From: Cichorium intybus
Taxonomy: Eukaryota; Streptophyta; Magnoliopsida; Asterales; Asteraceae
Assembly: GCA_023525715.1 (NCBI GenBank)
Contig: CM042010.1
Coordinates: 67,671,966-67,735,965, forward strand
Direction: 5' to 3'
Length of the DNA stretch: 64,000 nt
Part shown: positions 44,938 to 56,999 of the stretch, piece by piece
How the letters are laid out: every line of letters begins with the position of its first letter
How positions within the stretch are numbered: the stretch's first letter is position 1
Position numbers and translations under genes: made by a program
Notes under the pieces: model-generated
What the model saw: the letters and a program-made list of their open reading frames with translations, nothing else
The model's database searches: none
Told to the model about the DNA's origin: nothing

Positions 44938-46678
44938 AGAGTATTAAACTAAATTACTTTGAAGAACATGTAATAATTACCTATTATTAACAACTTATTC
45001 ATCAATTGCAAGGGCTTAACTACTCTTCTCGAATATCGATCTTCATGACACCATCAATTTAGAGTTTGAGACCAGGTTAGCCCATCACTGCATGTATAAC
45101 TCATAAATATACTATTTATTACACCTAACCCATATATTTTATCCAAAACCCTAAAAGCTTGAATCTCAGCAACCCCATCTCACCTACTATAAACAACCCA
45201 AATAGGAATTTGAGAACTGACCAAATAGCAAGGTGCTTTCCCTAGAGGAGGGAAACTACAACTTGAGAAAAAAACCTACATTTTGATTGTCAACTACTTT
45301 CTACATGGTGACAGACTAATTCATTAACAAACAACCGTTTAGAAAAGGATAAAAGCAACTAGGAAAATCACATAGTCTACTAAGTATTTTCTACATGGTA
45401 GTAAAATGACTAGTTAGCCATAGGAGTGAAGCTACAAAGGGGAAACCCCAAATTCTACATGGTAAGGAAAAGCATAAAAGCAAACTAGGGGTAAACCCAC
45501 AAGGGAGGGAAAACATAAAAAAACATGTTGCTATTTACAATTTCAGTATTCTAGTGGATTTTGTAAATTCTTAAAGTGGGATGCTTTGTCAATAGTTTGA
45601 TCTTGTTGCATTAACCAAATTATTAAGAGATTGACTCTATAAAAATTGGTACATTGCTGTAACATCTTCTTTTGTGAAAAAAATTGGTACAACAGGGTAC
45701 AACATTTTTACTCTGTTGTCCGGTCCCTCTCTCCATTGTCCCGATTAATAGAAAAAAATTGGTACATTGCACTAACATCTTTTACCCGGTTAATGAAAAA
45801 AAAGTGACAAAGAAATGTTGCTTTCTCTCTTACAAATCGGCTGCAACACACACACACTCTCAGCCATGGGTTATCTCTCTCAAGGATACTGTAGCACGCC
45901 ATCACCTGTCTCTCCAAAGGACACAATTTTTTTTGGATATTAAATTAAAGATAAGACATGGGGAAAAGCCACACCTTAAGGTCATGTAATTGCTGCAACT
46001 TTTATTTTACCTGGCCCTAAAGAAACACTCATATGTCATGTCCCTTTCACACCTATGAGCTGTCACACTTTTTGGAAATATGCTCCTGATGTACACACGG
46101 AACATAATATACTCTATTAGCGGGTTTTTCCTCTCTCTCGTACAGCTGTATATGGTGACAAGATGCATTAAATGGGGCAGGGACATGTCAAAAACATTGC
46201 TATTATCTGAAATGCATTAAATGGGGCAGGGACATGTCAAAAACATTGCTATTATCTGAAATGTAACATGGGTTGATCCTTGGTCTATTGAGTACAAGCA
46301 TGTGAGGTAATTGTTTCACGTGAATTAATTGAAAACAATGTACAACTTTCTTGTTGTCCAATTCTCTTGAAGACATGTCAAAAGCATGCTACAATACAAC
46401 CGATGGGTAATATTAAATGAAATTGAGCGTTGGGCATTAAATGCCAAAGGAATCCGCCATACTCATTTTCTCTTTATGGTACAATGTGTTGTCCAATTGT
46501 CTGTTGCTGCAACTACTCCGACATCTCACGTGTTTGACAAAATTGGAAAGTAAATGGAAGCATTAAATGCTTGGGAAAAAGGAAACACTCTCTCTCCCAT
46601 GTGAACAGGCTTCGACACCTTTGGGAAAAGTTGAGACTTTTTACAATTCCATAATATGTTGATAAACAGTGGGTTATT
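44938..46678. other. Intergenic DNA without a recognisable gene
   Basis: No coding region is supported. Phrases are locally repeated: 'aaattggtaca' with 'aacatctttt' near 45640-45790, and 'ctacatggta' several times at 45300-45460. These suggest remnants of old non-coding repeats. The open frame at 45684-45989 has low complexity and no family signature. Confidence 0.6.
46163..46260. repeat. Exact 49-bp tandem duplication
   Basis: The unit beginning atgcattaaatggggcaggg occurs at 46163-46211 and 46212-46260 with no difference seen, so the duplication is recent. Confidence 0.9.
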
Positions 46679-47285
46679 ATGATTGATTTATATATTTGGT
46701 CCCTGCAATTTCGAGTTAGTTACCGTTTTGGCCGTTTGTACAAAATGTTGACATTTTTGGGACGAATTTTAATCGTGGACCTTAACATCTTGATTATTAT
46801 TCATTTTTCGAGAGGGAGTTTTGGATTGATATTCCGGATCGAACGCGTTCTCATGATCATACGTGATCCCATTGATCATAAAAAGGGGGAGATTGTTAGA
46901 TATTTGTTGGTCATTTCGAGAAGATTGCTGAAGATGATTATTCACGCGTTGACTGATTCGTTTCCTATGCCACGTCATCCATTCCGATCTTTGAGAGGAA
47001 GATTGTTGGGTGCAAAGTTCTCCATGTTGATAACTTGGTGGCATGAGGAAGGCCCACTTATGCTTATGGGCTTGTGGGCTTGTGCTTTTACTCTTTATTA
47101 TGTCTTAGAATATAAATAGTGTTTATTTATTATTTGTAGTCTAATGATTCTAGAGGGAGCGAGACATATTGTAGAGAGAGAAACACATCATATGTAAAAC
47201 TCATTGATTAATCTAATCATTCAGCTCATTAGATCCTAATTGGTGTTCGTTCTTTATTCCGCATATGCCAAATCTGTTCCAACAA
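46679..47285 (+). mobile_element. 3' end of a Ty1/copia-type element
   Basis: A polypurine tract aaaagggggaga (46881-46892) is followed by an LTR of 392 bp (46894-47285) that starts TGTTAGATATTTG and ends CTGTTCCAACA. A TATA-like 'atataaatag' is at about 47110. Upstream 46679-46880 is the last stretch of the internal region. No matching 5' LTR or coding domain is in the window, so this is a truncated element. The 146-codon open frame across it is not a gene. Confidence 0.75.
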
Positions 47286-48214
<929 letters not shown>

Positions 48215-48992
48215 TGTTGGATTAGGTGTCTAAGCCATGACTAATAATTTGTATTTACCTAATTGATAGTAGCAAAGTCCATTTGGGTTGCCCTCATGGC
48301 TAGAGGTTTAGCAGAAAATCCAGGAGAGAGAAAGATTGATTTATTATATGATTAATAAATCAATAGAAATAAAATAAATAGTTTATTAATATATTATGGT
48401 GATAATATATTAATTAGAAACTATATTAATTAATTAGAAATTAATCTGGAATTAATTGGAATTAATTTGGTGACTAATTTGATTAATTAAAGGTGCAGGG
48501 GCTGAATTGTAATTATTCAATAGTTGAGTAAGTGACAATTATGGTAGTTTAAGTGGGCAACGAAATTATGGAGGGATTATCCATAATTTCGATTATTATA
48601 TGTTAGGATAAATAGATTTGAATTGATAGATAAAGGTTTATCTTATTTGAATTCAAAAAAATTTATCTCTAAAGGCTTATCTGGTGGCCACTTGGAAACT
48701 ATAAATAGAGACCCTTAGGCACCATAAAAGCCACAACTTTTTCCTCTCTTCCCTCTCTCTGGAACTTTCGAAAACCCTAGTTTTGGGTGTGACTTCATTT
48801 GAGGCAAGGCACTTGCGTTGCTTAGCTTGCAAGAAACAACTAAAAGGTTAGTTTTTCTGATTTTATTCTTTTAGTTATTTTCTTTTGGCCTTTAGGAATT
48901 TATTATATGTTCAATTAGAAGAAAACATAGATCCAATCTAGTTTGCATGTGAACTTAAGATTTTAGTTCATAGATTTGCATAAAACCTTTCA
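48215..48992 (+). repeat. 5' LTR of the gag-only element
   Basis: 778 bp, beginning TGTTGGATTAGGTGTCTAAG and ending CCTTTCA. A TATA-like 'actataaatagag' is near 48700, followed about 40 bp on by C/T-rich transcription-start-like sequence. Confidence 0.95.
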
Positions 48993-48993
48993 G

Positions 48994-49005
48994 TGGTATC
49001 AGAGC
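48994..49005 (+). promoter_or_regulatory. Primer-binding site of the gag-only element
   Basis: TGGTATCAGAGC, complementary to the iMet tRNA 3' end, one base inside the LTR. Confidence 0.9.
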
Positions 49006-50337
49006 ATTTTGGTTGTTTTTTTGTTGAATTGCTATAATTGTCTTCCTAAAAATTAGGGTTTAATGCTTATAAACCCTAATTGGCCATATCGATTTTAGGG
49101 TTAGGGTTTTGGAAACCCTAGCCCCTCCCCTCAATGATTTTCGATTTTCTCATTAGGGTTTTAGAAGGCTTTCTATTTTTGGTAACTTTAATTATTTAAA
49201 TGGATAACCTTAAACCCGTTATTTATTAATTTCGAAAATTAGGGGGTTTAAGATAGGTTTAAATTAATCTGATTAATTTATGATACCTATCTAGTTTTAA
49301 TTAATTTAATTAATTGTTTAATTAAAAGATAATTAATGGTTTAATTTAATTTTAAACTTAATAGTTTCAAATTTCGAAAAAATAAAAGATAAAACTAGGA
49401 ATATTTTAAAAGTCTAAAATATTTTTATTTAATTAATTGTTTAATTAAAGATGAATTAAATCTTTTAAAGGTTTAATTTAATTTTAAATTTAATAGTTTA
49501 AATTTCAAATAAATTAAAAGATAAACCAAGAATATTTTAAAAGGTTTAAAATACATCTTATATATATTATAATTAAAAGTTAATATTATATGTATAAGAT
49601 AATTGGTTAGTCAAATCAATAGTAGGCCTCATTCACGAAGCTGGTCTATAAGGAGGGTATAAGAAAACTGCCTATAAAATGGCGGTTGAATGGGTGTCCA
49701 CTCTCACCCACCGCTCTCTTGATCAGTGGAAGGTCGTTAGCCGAACAGGTTTGATAAGACAACTTAATCTCATTAAAAGTATAATGTTATTAATGAAAGT
49801 ACTATAACAACTTTATGAAATCTCAAATCTAGTTACTTTAGGAAAATTGTGAAAAGATGCTAACCCATGAAATTGCACATTACACTTTATGAGACATTAG
49901 TGGAGCGTGTGTGGTTAACCGGCACATTAATAGGGGCTCATAAATAGTGGTATGGGTTTCTCATGATTTATCATTGTTGATGGAGCATGTGTGGTTAACC
50001 AGAACATCAATTAGAGATGATAAATGACATTGAGGTTACCGAGCATATTTGCATGGTTATTCACATCCAGTTTGTGATCCTCGGCATCCCAGTCACAAAC
50101 AGTGGAGCATATCCGAGATTAAACATGCCATTGAACAGTTCAATGAATCTCAACAGATCTAGGAATTTCATAAGACTAAAATTGATAAATGTTTATCTAC
50201 CTTAATGACCATTATGTTGTGATTACGGCATCTCTCTTCACACCATAGGTGGGGTATTTTGGATCCTAGCCTCATTAAATAATATATTGGGTAATTGTTT
50301 AAAAAGGATTAAAATTAAACTAATTCAAATTTTATAG
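49006..50337 (+). other. Leader of the gag-only element
   Basis: Non-coding. It contains an AT-rich block (49300-49600) and repeated 'gtgtggttaacc' phrases near 49908 and 49988. It matches the leader of copy 1 in reverse orientation. Confidence 0.8.
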
Positions 50338-51295
50338 ATGTCTAAAGATAGTGTCAATTCTCCTCCTTCTCCTCCTTCACCCATTTCTGAGAGTCTCAGA
50401 AAGCACCTGTTCAATATGGTAAGGCTGACTGGCCTTGGCTATGTAATATGGCTTTGCAATTAGAGAATGATTCTTAGTTTTGCTGGCAAACCATATCTGA
50501 CTGAGTGTCCGCTCCTTGTCTACCAAAGCATGGCATCGCACAGTAGCTTGTGATGAGCATGACCCCTTGACTATTAAGTCAAAGGAAGTTCATTGCCTCA
50601 TGTTATTTATCATTAACCCCGAGTTCCGCAGGGATTTAGAATTCCTGGGGTCAGATAAGTTAGCACAACTGGTTGAGGAAAGGTTCCGAGAACTGGTTGA
50701 AAAAGGAACGAACTAGGATATTCAAAGAGCTTGAAGTTGCAAGCTAGAAGGAAGTAGCACCAGTTTGCATGTTCTCATGATTGAGGGATACATGGGCAAA
50801 CTGTATAAAATTAGGTCACCCCTTCTGATCGGGAGTTAAGCATTAGCTCGACTCGCTGATCTGTTCATCCAGATGAACAGAAAGGGTAACCAGATTAAGA
50901 CAATCATGGAAATGCATTCAACTTCGACTTTATATGAGTCGTTCATGGAGAAGCATAGTTCCATTGATTCACATGCTTCATGATTGAGTCCAGTATTAAG
51001 GCGCATCAAGAAATGATCCAGATCGTCTGGACCAATTGTTCGATGTATCAAACTGGGAATCCACAAGGTGGGACACAGTCACAAAAAGATTGGAAAAATG
51101 CTCCAAAGCCGAACAGTTTGGAAACTCAGGAATATCTTAAAACTTAGAACTCCTGATCCTTAATTCCTTGATACAGGATGTGTTTATCACATTTGCTCTG
51201 TATGCATGGACTAGGTAGGATGCGGGATTTTTGTTGCAAAAGAGCACATTCGGATTGGATCTGAAGCTCATGCAGTTTTGGAGTTTAGTTAGATA
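50338..51295 (+). pseudogene. Broken gag of the gag-only element
   Basis: It starts MSKDSVNSPPSPPSPISESL and is collinear with the intact frame at 4330-3422: FRRDLEFLGSD corresponds to FRKDFESLGPY, and LVEERFRELVE to LVEERFQKPVE. A stop appears after about 40 codons (near 50461) and several frameshifts follow. The end retains EHIRIGSEAHAVLEF. It is non-functional here. Confidence 0.85.
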
Positions 51296-53898
51296 CTATG
51301 ACCTTGTTATTAGCTTGTTAGATGCGTGTGACATTACATGTTCGATGATATTTCGGTTTTATAAAATGTTAATTTTTCTTTTAGTACATGTTTATCCTTG
51401 AAATGTTGTATGAGTGTGTTAATTGTATGAATGGTAATGACTTGAATGATGATGCATCCAAAGTGTTTGGATTCATGAATTGTGTTTTCTATGATTGTTA
51501 AAAGATATTTTATAAAATCAATTCAACCAAAGGTCCAGTTGGACAGGACTTTGGAATCATTTGACTTAGAGTCACATGATGAATTGAGTTCTTAATAAAA
51601 CCATGTGTGGCAAGAAATGAATCACCCAAAGATCCAGTTGGACAGGACTTTGGAATCATTTGACTTAGAGTCACATGATGATTAAGTTCTTTATAAAGCA
51701 CATGTGGCAAGAAATGAATCACCTAAAGATCCAGAGGATAGGATTTTGGAATCAGTTGACTTAGAGTCAGGTGATGATTGCATATCTTGAACAAATTAAC
51801 AAAGTCATAAATTTACATAGAGATGTAAAAGATATTAAGATTTTGAGCAACATACACATAAGTTTCTGTGTATTGCTTGAATCTTCGAACACAACACAAT
51901 TAGTTATACTTCATGATATTTGCCAATTAGTATGACAAATATGGCTTTGCTTATCAGAATAAGCGATTGATTGAAACCTTGAAGTGTTCAAGGATTTCAA
52001 AGGAAGTATAAGATCAACAGAACCTGAGTGACAACATAGACTGAGAAAATGTTTCACAGTTTATCCTCTTCCAAGAACATTAATGGTTATAATGTATCTT
52101 AGGGAAGATGATTGAGCATTGGTCGAAATAGTTCGATCCTCGATGTATAAGATACGTTTCCAATTAGTTTTTCGATGAATTGAATATTCAACCAGTCAGA
52201 CCATAGAAACCATATTCCGACCACATCTTAGACTAAGTAGGTTATGCAGACACTGTCTGAAATGTAAAGCTGGGATCGTCCCACTTGTACATAGAAAGTC
52301 CCGGGTCATGTAGCGTTCGTCCGAACCTCATGACTAGCCTGAACCTGATCAGCAATGTCGTTTCATTGGCTATCCCGCTGTACCTGTGAAAGAATAGCTC
52401 TTTTAGAAAGGACTCATGTTCTAAGGAAACAGTGGGAGTTAAGACAGTCCTGGATGAGATCAGGATTAGCCAAGTGAAAGAACATTTAGTCATCACTAGG
52501 CTTTGGGCAGGAATCGGATTCCTGTTAAACCGGACATACTCTTCTCTTAACCAGTAGTATTAGTCACCGTCATGAACATATCCTGATGACTTGATGCTTA
52601 GGGCATAGTAAGTTGGATTCAGGACATTGTCTGGCTGGGAATACTGGATGGTTTGTTTTCATTGGGAAATGATTGGGGTGAAAGTAATAGTAATAATTTG
52701 AAAGATTTTTTCAAAGTAGTAATTTGACGTTAAAGGACTTCATGGTTAAAGAATCTTGTTGGTATTCTGATGGAGCGCGTGTGGTTTACCGGCACATCAT
52801 AGCACCTCGAATCAGTCTTAGGGTGCAGTCAAGTAGACTAAAGACCCGTAGAACCATAGGAAGTCACAGTACACATTACCAGAATGGAGTTAGGAGAGAA
52901 AAAGACAGGATAACGTATTGGGATGTCATCGGAAGAACATCCGATTGGATCATCTGCAATAAAGTGCATCAGTATAAGATACTTTGGATACATAGAAAGA
53001 GTGAAAGGTTCATAAAGACATAGCTATAAAATTAGAATTGAAAGTTTAAAAGAAATCTTGAAACCAATAATAGTTTATGACAAGATCCGACTTGGTGATT
53101 ACCTCGTAGAGACTTGGTAATAAGCACGAGTAGCTGCCAGTCAGATCTTTATGTTTCGCTTTCGCATGTTTTACCTTCCCGAATAATTTAATTATTCAGA
53201 AAGGTCCACAGTCGCTCATACTTTGGGAAGTAAGTATTGAATCAAGATTGTCATGAATTGGTTTGTAGACTATCTAAGGAGTTAGACATAGCAATATGAT
53301 TGCTACAACATTCATGAGTACTTAGAAATAGAGATTTGAGTATTGGATAACCCCACGCTCAATAGATTACTTCATGGATTATATCACAAGCAATGTTGAG
53401 ACGATAATATCTTATGATCTTGAAGTGGAGAGATATGAGTTATAATTTACAAGGCAGTTGTTCATTGATGGTATGAAAACGCATCGGTAACTCGATGTTA
53501 TAAAACGTGTTGTTGTGAATAATTTGACTGGTAAAAGATATAAGCATATGAGTCGAAGCTTATTCGTTCCTTGACCCTGATGGGAAACAGATATCTGTAG
53601 GCCTCTCGATGATTTTGAAGTTGACTAAAGTGCTGGCCAGCCAGGACTGAATTGATGTGTTCAATTATAAGTCCTAAAGTCATAAGCGGAATCGGAAATC
53701 GGGAAATAGAGTACAGGACATAGATTGATCTCAATCCATTTCTCATGTCCGGAAATATCTTGTTGAACGAAGGATCATATGATCACTTATCTATGGACAG
53801 AACTGACTAAGTCAGAGTTCAGCAGCAGTTTCTAGGAAGCTACAGTTTGTTGATTAATTAGAGGTTAAATTAGTAATTATAGTCATAGACTTATCCAA
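51296..53898 (+). other. Non-coding 3' internal region of the gag-only element
   Basis: About 2.6 kb with no pol motif on either strand. It holds three palindrome modules (51525-51780). The part at about 52200-52330 is conserved in copy 1 at 2354-2470. I recognise nothing else. Confidence 0.75.
51525..51780 (+). repeat. Three tandem modules with TGACTTAGAGTCA palindromes
   Basis: The modules are 99 and 96 bp apart, each with 'ggacaggactttggaatcat' and then the perfect-arm palindrome TGACTTAGAGTCA at 51562-51574, 51661-51673 and 51757-51769. They are conserved in copy 1. Confidence 0.9.
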
Positions 53899-53907
53899 GT
53901 GGGAGAC
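53899..53907 (+). promoter_or_regulatory. Polypurine tract of the gag-only element
   Basis: gtgggagac immediately before the 3' LTR, in the standard copia-type position. Confidence 0.8.
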
Positions 53908-54685
53908 TGTTGGATTAGGTGTCTAAGCCATGACTAATAATTTGTATTTACCTAATTGATAGTAGCAAAGTCCATTTTGGTTGCCCTCATGGCTAGAGGT
54001 TTAGCAGAAAATCCAGGAGAGAGAAATATTGATTTATTATATGATTAATAAATCAATAGAAATAAAATAAATAGTTAATTAATATATTATGGTGATAATA
54101 TATTAATTAGAAACTATATTAATTAATTATAAATTAATCTGGAATTAATTGGTATTAATTTGGTGATTAATTTGATTAATTAAAGGTGCAGGGGCTGAAT
54201 TGTAATTATTCAATAGTTGAGTAAGTGACAATTATGATAGTTTAAGTGGGCAACGAAATTATGGAGGGATTATCCATAATTTCGATTATTATATGTTAGG
54301 ATAAATAGATTTGAATTGATAGATAAAGGTTTATCTTATTTGAATTCAAAAAAGTTTATCTCTAAAGGCTTATCTGGTGGCCACTTGGAAACTATAAATA
54401 GAGACCCCTAGGCACCATAAAAGCCATGAATTTTTCCTCTCTTCCCTCTCTCTGGAACTTTCAAAAAACCTAGTTTTGGGTGTGACTTCATTTGAGGCAA
54501 GGCACTTGCGTTGCTTAGCTTGCAAGAAACAACTAAAAGGTTAGTTTTTCTGATTTTATTCTTTTAGTTATTTTCTTGTGGCCTTTAGGAATTTATTATA
54601 TGTTCAATTAGAAGAAAACATAGATCTAATCTAGGTTGCATGTGAACTTAGGATTTTAGTTCATAGATTTGCATAAAACCTTTCA
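53908..54685 (+). repeat. 3' LTR of the gag-only element
   Basis: 778 bp, about 18 differences from the 5' LTR, followed directly by AACCC. Confidence 0.95.
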
Positions 54686-54800
54686 AACCCATGGTCGACT
54701 ATAGAGGTAAAAGAAAATAGTCATGTGAATCGTGGTAATAATCGAGGCTTGCAAGTATATGGAAAAAGGGTTTCAGCCATATATTGTTTATGTAATTAAT
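54686..54800. repeat. Dispersed repeat copy B, right part
   Basis: It continues the alignment with 36294-36408 after the LTR insertion. It begins with the AACCC target duplication and ends near 'gtttatgtaattaat'. Confidence 0.75.
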
Positions 54801-55125
54801 AGAAAGAGTAAATTACAATAATGGTCCATGTGGTTTGTATGAAATTGCAATAATCGACCAACTTTTTAAAAAGCCACGAAAAAGGTCCAATATAAAGAAT
54901 AACTTGCAATAATGGTCCAACTTGAAATAAGGTTATGTGACACCGTTAGTTATTTCCCGTTAACAAAAAATTTCAAAAAATATGAAGGGGTAAGGAAGTC
55001 TTTTCATGTGAAGAGGATGCATTTTATAGGCGGGAGTAGTATAAATCTTAAAGATATCCAACAAAACACAGTCGATTATATATCTCAGTTGTAAGATCAG
55101 AAAAGAAGAGGCTTAGACATCAAGA
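54801..55125. other. Possible DNA-transposon terminal region upstream of the GRF ORF
   Basis: The phrase 'aataatggtccatgtggttt' and its variant 'aataatggtccaacttg' recur here, in the style of terminal regions of plant MULE or CACTA elements. No partner inverted repeat is seen before the Tekay-like insertion at 57000; it could lie beyond the window. Confidence 0.35.
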
Positions 55126-55419
55126 ATGGTGTGTTGTGCTTGTGGAACAATGGCGTATATGTGCACTTCATGGACAAACGAGAATCCCGAGCGAAGATTT
55201 TGGAGATGTACTCGATGCAGTTTTGTATCCTGGTCCGATCCTCCTATGTGCCGGAGGTCAGTGTTGATTATACCTGGTTTGTTACAGGGTAGGCAGAACC
55301 TGGAGGTGGAAATTAGAAGGCTTGAAGGTGAAGTTCGAGGGGCCATGAAATATAAGATTGCACTAGTTATGTCGTGGATTTTTTTCATATGTTACGCCAT
55401 GTTCACCATATTTGAGTAG
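55126..55419 (+). CDS. GRF-type zinc-finger, coiled-coil, membrane-anchor protein
   Basis: This is an intact single-exon frame of 97 codons. Residues about 3-43 form a GRF finger: CCACGTMAYMCTSWTNENPE, then RRFWRCTRCSFVSWSDPPMC, with all the expected C, H-free C4 positions and the N-P-x-R-R-F core. Residues about 55-70 (GRQNLEVEIRRLEGEVRG) look like a short coiled coil. Residues about 76-92 (IALVMSWIFFICYAMF) look like a single membrane span at the C-terminus. GRF fingers bind nucleic acid in known proteins. The same three-part plan is seen, broken, in the MULE-borne gene at 11224-10826. It may be a transposon accessory gene or a small host gene; context cannot decide. A long upstream frame was not found, so ATG 55126 is the likely start. 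Confidence 0.65.
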   Translation: MVCCACGTMAYMCTSWTNENPERRFWRCTRCSFVSWSDPPMCRRSVLIIPGLLQGRQNLEVEIRRLEGEVRGAMKYKIALVMSWIFFICYAMFTIFE

Positions 55420-55968
55420 TTTATGGTAGGTTTTTGAAGGTTGTAACCTTCAAGTGTTTTGGGTATTAAAATATATCGGATACTAAAGTACGTTTACTTA
55501 TTCCGTATTTGTAAGTCTTTAGTTTAGCAAATGTAATGTTGCTATATGAATCCAGCTAAAAATTTCAAAGAAAATTTTGTAGTATCGAATGAGGATTACA
55601 ATATTATGAAGATGTTATTGTTTGCAGGAAAAATAATAACAACTGATATTGATTGTGTAGTTGATGATCATTGTATACATTACAACGCAATACCATATTA
55701 GTTGCAGTAACTTAGTCGATTTTGTTAAAAATAATATGCCGTTACCAAAAAAAATTAATTGTTGTCATTGTTACGTTTAGTAGATATACAAAAAACAGTG
55801 ATTTACCAAAAAAGTCCCCACATAATTAGGGTTAATTAGGAAGTTAAATGGGGTTCTTGCAGACTTCTTTCCGCCCCTATACAGGTCTTTTCAAATCATG
55901 AACATTAAATGGATTTCCACTCAAACGTCCTATCTACCACCCGCCAAAGGATCTTCCTAGATATCATT
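55420..55968. other. Intergenic DNA between the two small ORFs
   Basis: AT-rich, with no gene or repeat recognised. Confidence 0.6.
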
Positions 55969-55971
55969 ATA

Positions 55972-55979
55972 AAAGCAGT
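55972..55979 (+). promoter_or_regulatory. TATA-like box of the 101-residue ORF
   Basis: tataaaag about 50 bp upstream of ATG 56022, within the usual range for a plant core promoter. Confidence 0.5.
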
Positions 55980-56021
55980 AACAAGGCATTGGTATCACAT
56001 ACAACATCCACACCGAAGAAG

Positions 56022-56327
56022 ATGAAGGGCAACGACTTTGAAGCAATGTTGAAAAGCTTGATGAAGACCGCTGAGATCAATCGTAGGCTGCTTGCAGAAA
56101 TCCAACGCAAGTTCGATGCGGACTACGAAAGGAAGAACCACATGTTCAAAGGTTTGGAAACACGTCCTAGTTGGATGAACTACGTGCAAGCGGAGAAGGT
56201 GCTTGATGACTCAAAACACAAGGCGTCACAGATGATGATCCATTTATACCAGATGCTTAACCAGGAGATTGAGGGTTACAAACAAAAGCTGAAGGAAGTG
56301 GAGTACCAGCCTGAGTTTGGTTGGTAG
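56022..56327 (+). CDS. Small helical protein of unknown function
   Basis: This is an intact frame of 101 codons starting MKGNDFEAMLKSLMKTAEIN. It is rich in K, E, M, Q and L and probably wholly helical, with heptad-like spacing in LLAEIQRKFDADYERK and YQMLNQEIEGYKQKLKEVE. There is no zinc, membrane or catalytic motif, and I do not recognise a family. An in-frame ATG further upstream (55989) adds eleven residues, but the TATA-like box at 55972 favours 56022 as the start. Codon use is not obviously decayed. It may belong to the same unknown element as the GRF ORF 600 bp upstream, or be a small host gene. A G13-14 homopolymer follows at about 56390. Confidence 0.45.
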   Translation: MKGNDFEAMLKSLMKTAEINRRLLAEIQRKFDADYERKNHMFKGLETRPSWMNYVQAEKVLDDSKHKASQMMIHLYQMLNQEIEGYKQKLKEVEYQPEFGW

Positions 56328-56593
56328 AAGGCTGTGTAAGTTTGTAGGTGAAGGTCTGGGCGTCTGGGGGTAGATGAAGGGTTAAAAAGTGGGGGGGGGG
56401 GGGGAACTTGTGTTTTGTTGGTTTTTTTGTATCTATAGAATAGGGGAACGGAACTTTGTTGGATGTAAAACAAAGTGTTTTTTGGTTGGATGAATATGAA
56501 TCAATAGAAAATCGTATGTTTTAAATGTTACTTCGATTTCTTTCTTATTCTGTCATATGCCAATGCATCTAAAACCCTAACAAATATTAAACT
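56328..56593. other. 3' flank of the 101-residue ORF
   Basis: Contains the poly-G tract at about 56389-56403 and no gene. Confidence 0.5.
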
Positions 56594-56815
56594 GACTAAC
56601 ATATCACGCATTTTAGTAACATACTATCTAACATTGTGTTAACTATAGCAACCAACTATGTGCAGTTAAGACATACCTTATTCTTTTACGGTTTTTGAAG
56701 GAAACAGACTAATATATCATGCATTTTAGTAACCTACTATCTAAAATTATGTTAACTATAGCAACCAACTATGTGCAGTTAACACATACCTTATTCTTGG
56801 ACGGTTTTTTAAGGT
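56594..56815. repeat. Two-copy ~113-bp tandem duplication
   Basis: Copies begin at 56594 and 56707 with 'gactaacatatcacgcattt' type sequence and share 'agcaaccaactatgtgcagt'. The two copies are about 90% alike. Confidence 0.85.
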
Positions 56816-56994
56816 TGTAATTTAAGGAGATGTTGAGATTGTTTAGTTTGAGGGGATGTTTCTCAATGTACTATGAGGGGATGTTTGAAAATGTAATTTC
56901 AGGGGATGTTTGAAAAGAAAGTAACACATACATTTGTCCACAAAGTAACACATACATTTGTCCAGATGGCATCCAATCAGCTAACATTGCTACT
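56816..56994. repeat. Short direct repeats before the Tekay-like insertion
   Basis: Three 'ggggatgttt' words lie near 56850-56915, followed by two adjacent copies of 'aaagtaacacatacatttgt'. This may be a subterminal repeat zone of an unidentified DNA element. Confidence 0.5.
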
Positions 56995-56999
56995 AATCT

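Larger units (their letters stand above)
48215..54685 (+). mobile_element. Complete gag-only LTR element (copy 2), non-autonomous
   Basis: The element is 6471 bp with two 778-bp LTRs (48215-48992 and 53908-54685), TG...CA ends, and a perfect 5-bp target duplication AACCC (48210-48214 and 54686-54690). A primer site TGGTATCAGAGC is at 48994-49005 and a polypurine tract gtgggagac at 53899-53907. The LTRs differ at about 18 positions (about 97.7% identity). The interior is an AT-rich leader, a broken gag, and about 2.6 kb of non-coding DNA with no pol motif. It must have moved with enzymes supplied in trans. Its insertion interrupts dispersed repeat copy B, and the uninterrupted paralogue near 36293 (gggtgaacctatgatcg) is the empty site. 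Confidence 0.93.

Noticed and set aside
45684..45989. 101-codon plus-strand frame
   Set aside because: Simple composition, antisense frame also open, no start context or family motif.
46679..47119. 146-codon open frame as a host gene
   Set aside because: It crosses a polypurine tract and the start of a copia LTR, and has no domain signature.
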